Assembly (NCBI GenBank): GCA_028687155.1
Contig: JAQUAR010000121.1
Coordinates: 1 to 5,709 of the forward strand
Reading direction: 5' to 3'
Length of the DNA stretch: 5,709 nt
From: Methylacidiphilaceae bacterium
GTDB lineage: Bacteria > Verrucomicrobiota > Verrucomicrobiia > Methylacidiphilales > Methylacidiphilaceae
Both the position numbers and the translations under genes were made by a program. Position 1 is the first letter of the stretch; every line of letters begins with the position of its first letter. The notes under the pieces are model-generated. The model was not told where the DNA came from. It ran no database searches and saw nothing but the letters and a program-made list of their open reading frames with translations. This document shows positions 3,905-5,709 of the stretch, one piece after another.

Positions 3905-5709
3905 ATGAAGATATGGTTCCGCCGTTCGCTCGCCTCGGCTCTCACTCTCATTCTCGGTGCATTGCTGACGGCCTGCTCTCCGAAGGGAGGCGGCTCCGCC
4001 ACGATGCGGGAAGCCGCGCAGGAGGTTTATGTTCCTCCCGGGAAGCATGATGATTTTTATGCATTCCTAAGCGGCGGCTTTAATGGGCAGCTCGATGTTT
4101 ACGGCCTTCCGTCGGGGAGGCTGGTCCAACTCGTTCCGGTCTTTACCGTCGATCCGCATAACGGCTACGGGTACTGCGAGGAGACTCAGGCGATGCTCAT
4201 GACCTCGGCGGGTTTTGTTCCTTGGGACGACTCCCACCATACCGAACTCTCCCAGACCGATGGAGTTCCCGACGGGAGATGGCTCTTTATCAACGCCAAC
4301 AACACGCCGCGCATTGCCCGAATCAACCTGAAGACCTTCGAAACGGACGAAATTCTGGAAATTCCCAACGAGTGTGGGAACCACGCCTCGCCCTTCACAA
4401 CGGAAAACACCGAATATGTCGTGGGAGCGACTCGCTTTTCGATTCCGGTTCCTCAAAAGGATGTTCCGATCGCTTCCTACGCTGAGAATTTTCGGGGAAT
4501 GCTCACCTTCGTGAAGGTCGACAAGGACACGGGGCATATGTCGGTCGCCTTCCAGATCCTCATGCCGCCCTTTGACTACGATCTCTCCCATTCCGGGAAG
4601 GGGCCGTCGCATGGTTGGACGTTCTTCACCTGCTACAATTCGGAGAAGGCACATACCTTGCTCGAGGTCAATGCGTCCCGGAACGATAAGGACTTCATCG
4701 CCGCGGTCAATTGGAAGAAGGCCGAGGCGTACCTCGCCGATGGCCGGGCAAAGGAGATGCCGGCTACCTACTACCACAACCTCGTCGACGAAAAAACCCG
4801 AGTTGCCGGCTCGGAAGTCATCCAATCCGTCAAGGTGCTGAATCCCAAAGATTGCCCGGGAATGGTCTATCTCCTCCCCTGTCCCAAATCTCCGCACGGA
4901 GTGGATGTCGATCCCACCGGAGAATACATCGTTGCCGGGGGGAAATTGGCTACGGTCCTTCCCATCTTCTCCTTTTCCAAGATGCTACAGGCCATCGATA
5001 AGATGGATTTCGAGCGGGAAATCGAAGGAATGCCTGTGCTGCGCTACGAGAAGGTGATCTATAAAGAGGTTCCGAAGCCGGGTCTCGGTCCTCTGCATAA
5101 CGAGTTCGACAGCAAAGGAAATGTTTACACTTCATGCTTTGTCTCGTCCGAGGTGATCAAGACCGACATCAAGCGAGGCGAGGTCGTCGATCGGATCCCG
5201 GTTTACTACTCGATCGGCCACTTGATGATCCCCGGCGGAGACTCCCGGCATCCTTGGGACCGCTACGTGCTGGCGATGAACAAGATTACCAAGGATCGCT
5301 ATCTTCCCACGGGTCCAGAGCTCTGCCAGAGCAGCCAGCTCATCAACATTACGGAGCCCAAGATGCGCATGGTCCTCGACATGCCGACGATAGGGGAGCC
5401 GCACTATGCCCAAGGAATACCAGCCTCCCTGGTAGAGGGAAAATCGAAGAAGATCTTTGATTTGGCTCAAAATGGAAATCGCTCCGCGACCAAGAGCGAG
5501 GCCGAAGCCAAGGTGATCCGGGAAGGCAAGCACGTTCACGTCTACATGACGGCCATTCGAAGCCACTTCGTTCCGGATAACATCGAAGGGGTGATGGTAG
5601 GCGACATCGTTCACTTCCACGTGACGAACCTCGAGCAGGATTGGGACATCCCTCATGGCTTTACGGTGTATGGGAGCGGCGCAACGGAAGTGTTGGTAAT
5701 GCCGGGAGA
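3905..5709 (+). CDS. nosZ: Clade II nitrous-oxide reductase, lipoprotein type, 3'-truncated by the window end
   Basis: Reduces N2O to N2, the last step of denitrification, on the outer side of the cytoplasmic membrane. 601 full codons are visible and the frame is open at the window end. N-terminus: KIWFRRSLASALTLILGALLTAC, a signal peptide with lipobox LTAC (Cys24), then the clade II-style FLSGGFNGQLDVYGLPSGR (54-72). The seven CuZ histidines can be placed by their motifs: His111 and His112 (DDSHHTEL), His160 (ECGNHASP), His331 (KSPHGVDV), His398 (GPLHNEFD), His439 (YSIGHLMI) and His500 (GEPHYAQ). The last spacing (61) equals that in the Pseudomonas stutzeri enzyme as I remember it. The cupredoxin domain begins about residue 540; its first CuA ligand, His584 (DIPHGFTVYG), is present. 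The remaining CuA Cys, His and Met ligands would follow the terminal EVLVMPG and are not in the window. A pair RR at 6-7 is only weakly Tat-like, in keeping with the Sec export known for clade II. Maturation genes (nosDFYL type) would be expected downstream but cannot be seen. Confidence 0.97.
   Translation, partial: MKIWFRRSLASALTLILGALLTACSPKGGGSATMREAAQEVYVPPGKHDDFYAFLSGGFNGQLDVYGLPSGRLVQLVPVFTVDPHNGYGYCEETQAMLMTSAGFVPWDDSHHTELSQTDGVPDGRWLFINANNTPRIARINLKTFETDEILEIPNECGNHASPFTTENTEYVVGATRFSIPVPQKDVPIASYAENFRGMLTFVKVDKDTGHMSVAFQILMPPFDYDLSHSGKGPSHGWTFFTCYNSEKAHTLLEVNASRNDKDFIAAVNWKKAEAYLADGRAKEMPATYYHNLVDEKTRVAGSEVIQSVKVLNPKDCPGMVYLLPCPKSPHGVDVDPTGEYIVAGGKLATVLPIFSFSKMLQAIDKMDFEREIEGMPVLRYEKVIYKEVPKPGLGPLHNEFDSKGNVYTSCFVSSEVIKTDIKRGEVVDRIPVYYSIGHLMIPGGDSRHPWDRYVLAMNKITKDRYLPTGPELCQSSQLINITEPKMRMVLDMPTIGEPHYAQGIPASLVEGKSKKIFDLAQNGNRSATKSEAEAKVIREGKHVHVYMTAIRSHFVPDNIEGVMVGDIVHFHVTNLEQDWDIPHGFTVYGSGATEVLVMPG

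Noticed and set aside
3905..3976. Tat signal in NosZ (RR at residues 6-7)
   Set aside because: No Ser/Thr before the pair and no following F-L-K pattern; the lipobox and clade II type fit Sec export.
4067..4897. 276-codon minus-strand open frame
   Set aside because: It lies wholly antisense to nosZ, whose ligand motifs are intact.
5132..5656. 174-codon minus-strand open frame
   Set aside because: Also antisense to nosZ; the His and Val-rich translation mirrors nosZ codons.

Overview
This GC-rich window looks like a junction between a small, partly decayed integrative element (about 1-3200) and the start of a nitrous-oxide respiration (nos) cluster (3435 to the end). It suggests a Gram-negative bacterium. 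The integrase's C-terminal style (Asn in place of the first His of HxxR, then RHSYASYH and TYRELV...EAAEYW) resembles integrases I associate with Verrucomicrobiota and Planctomycetes. The NosZ is of the clade II type found in many non-proteobacterial N2O reducers. The phylum is a guess from memory of family styles, not a measurement.

Layout. 1-245: upstream region of the integrase; its coding frame visibly extends 5' of the first usable start. 246-1316 (+): tyrosine recombinase. 1313-1768 (+): small HEXXH (putative zinc peptidase-like) protein, translationally coupled to the integrase by a GTGA overlap. 1774-2047 (+): small unknown gene with a strong ribosome-binding site but apparently broken by one extra base just after its start codon. 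2163-2927 (-): 254-residue protein of unknown function with much lower GC at third codon positions, bracketed by two copies of an ungapped 55-bp direct repeat (2091-2145 and 3155-3209). 2928-3434: about 500 bases without a convincing gene, holding a 45-bp hairpin, the second repeat copy and the presumed promoter region of the nos genes. 3435-3890 (+): monoheme cytochrome c lipoprotein. 3905-5709 (+): nosZ, cut by the window end.

How it fits together. The cytochrome and NosZ form a tight pair (14-bp gap, good Shine-Dalgarno). Both carry a lipobox with the lipidated Cys at residue 24, so both are probably membrane-anchored on the outer face of a membrane, with the cytochrome a natural electron donor to NosZ (2 e- + 2 H+ + N2O to N2 + H2O). 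All seven CuZ histidines and the first CuA histidine of NosZ are visible; the rest of the CuA site lies beyond the window. The integrase block suggests lateral movement next to, or of, the nos locus, but no attachment sites are visible and this remains an inference.
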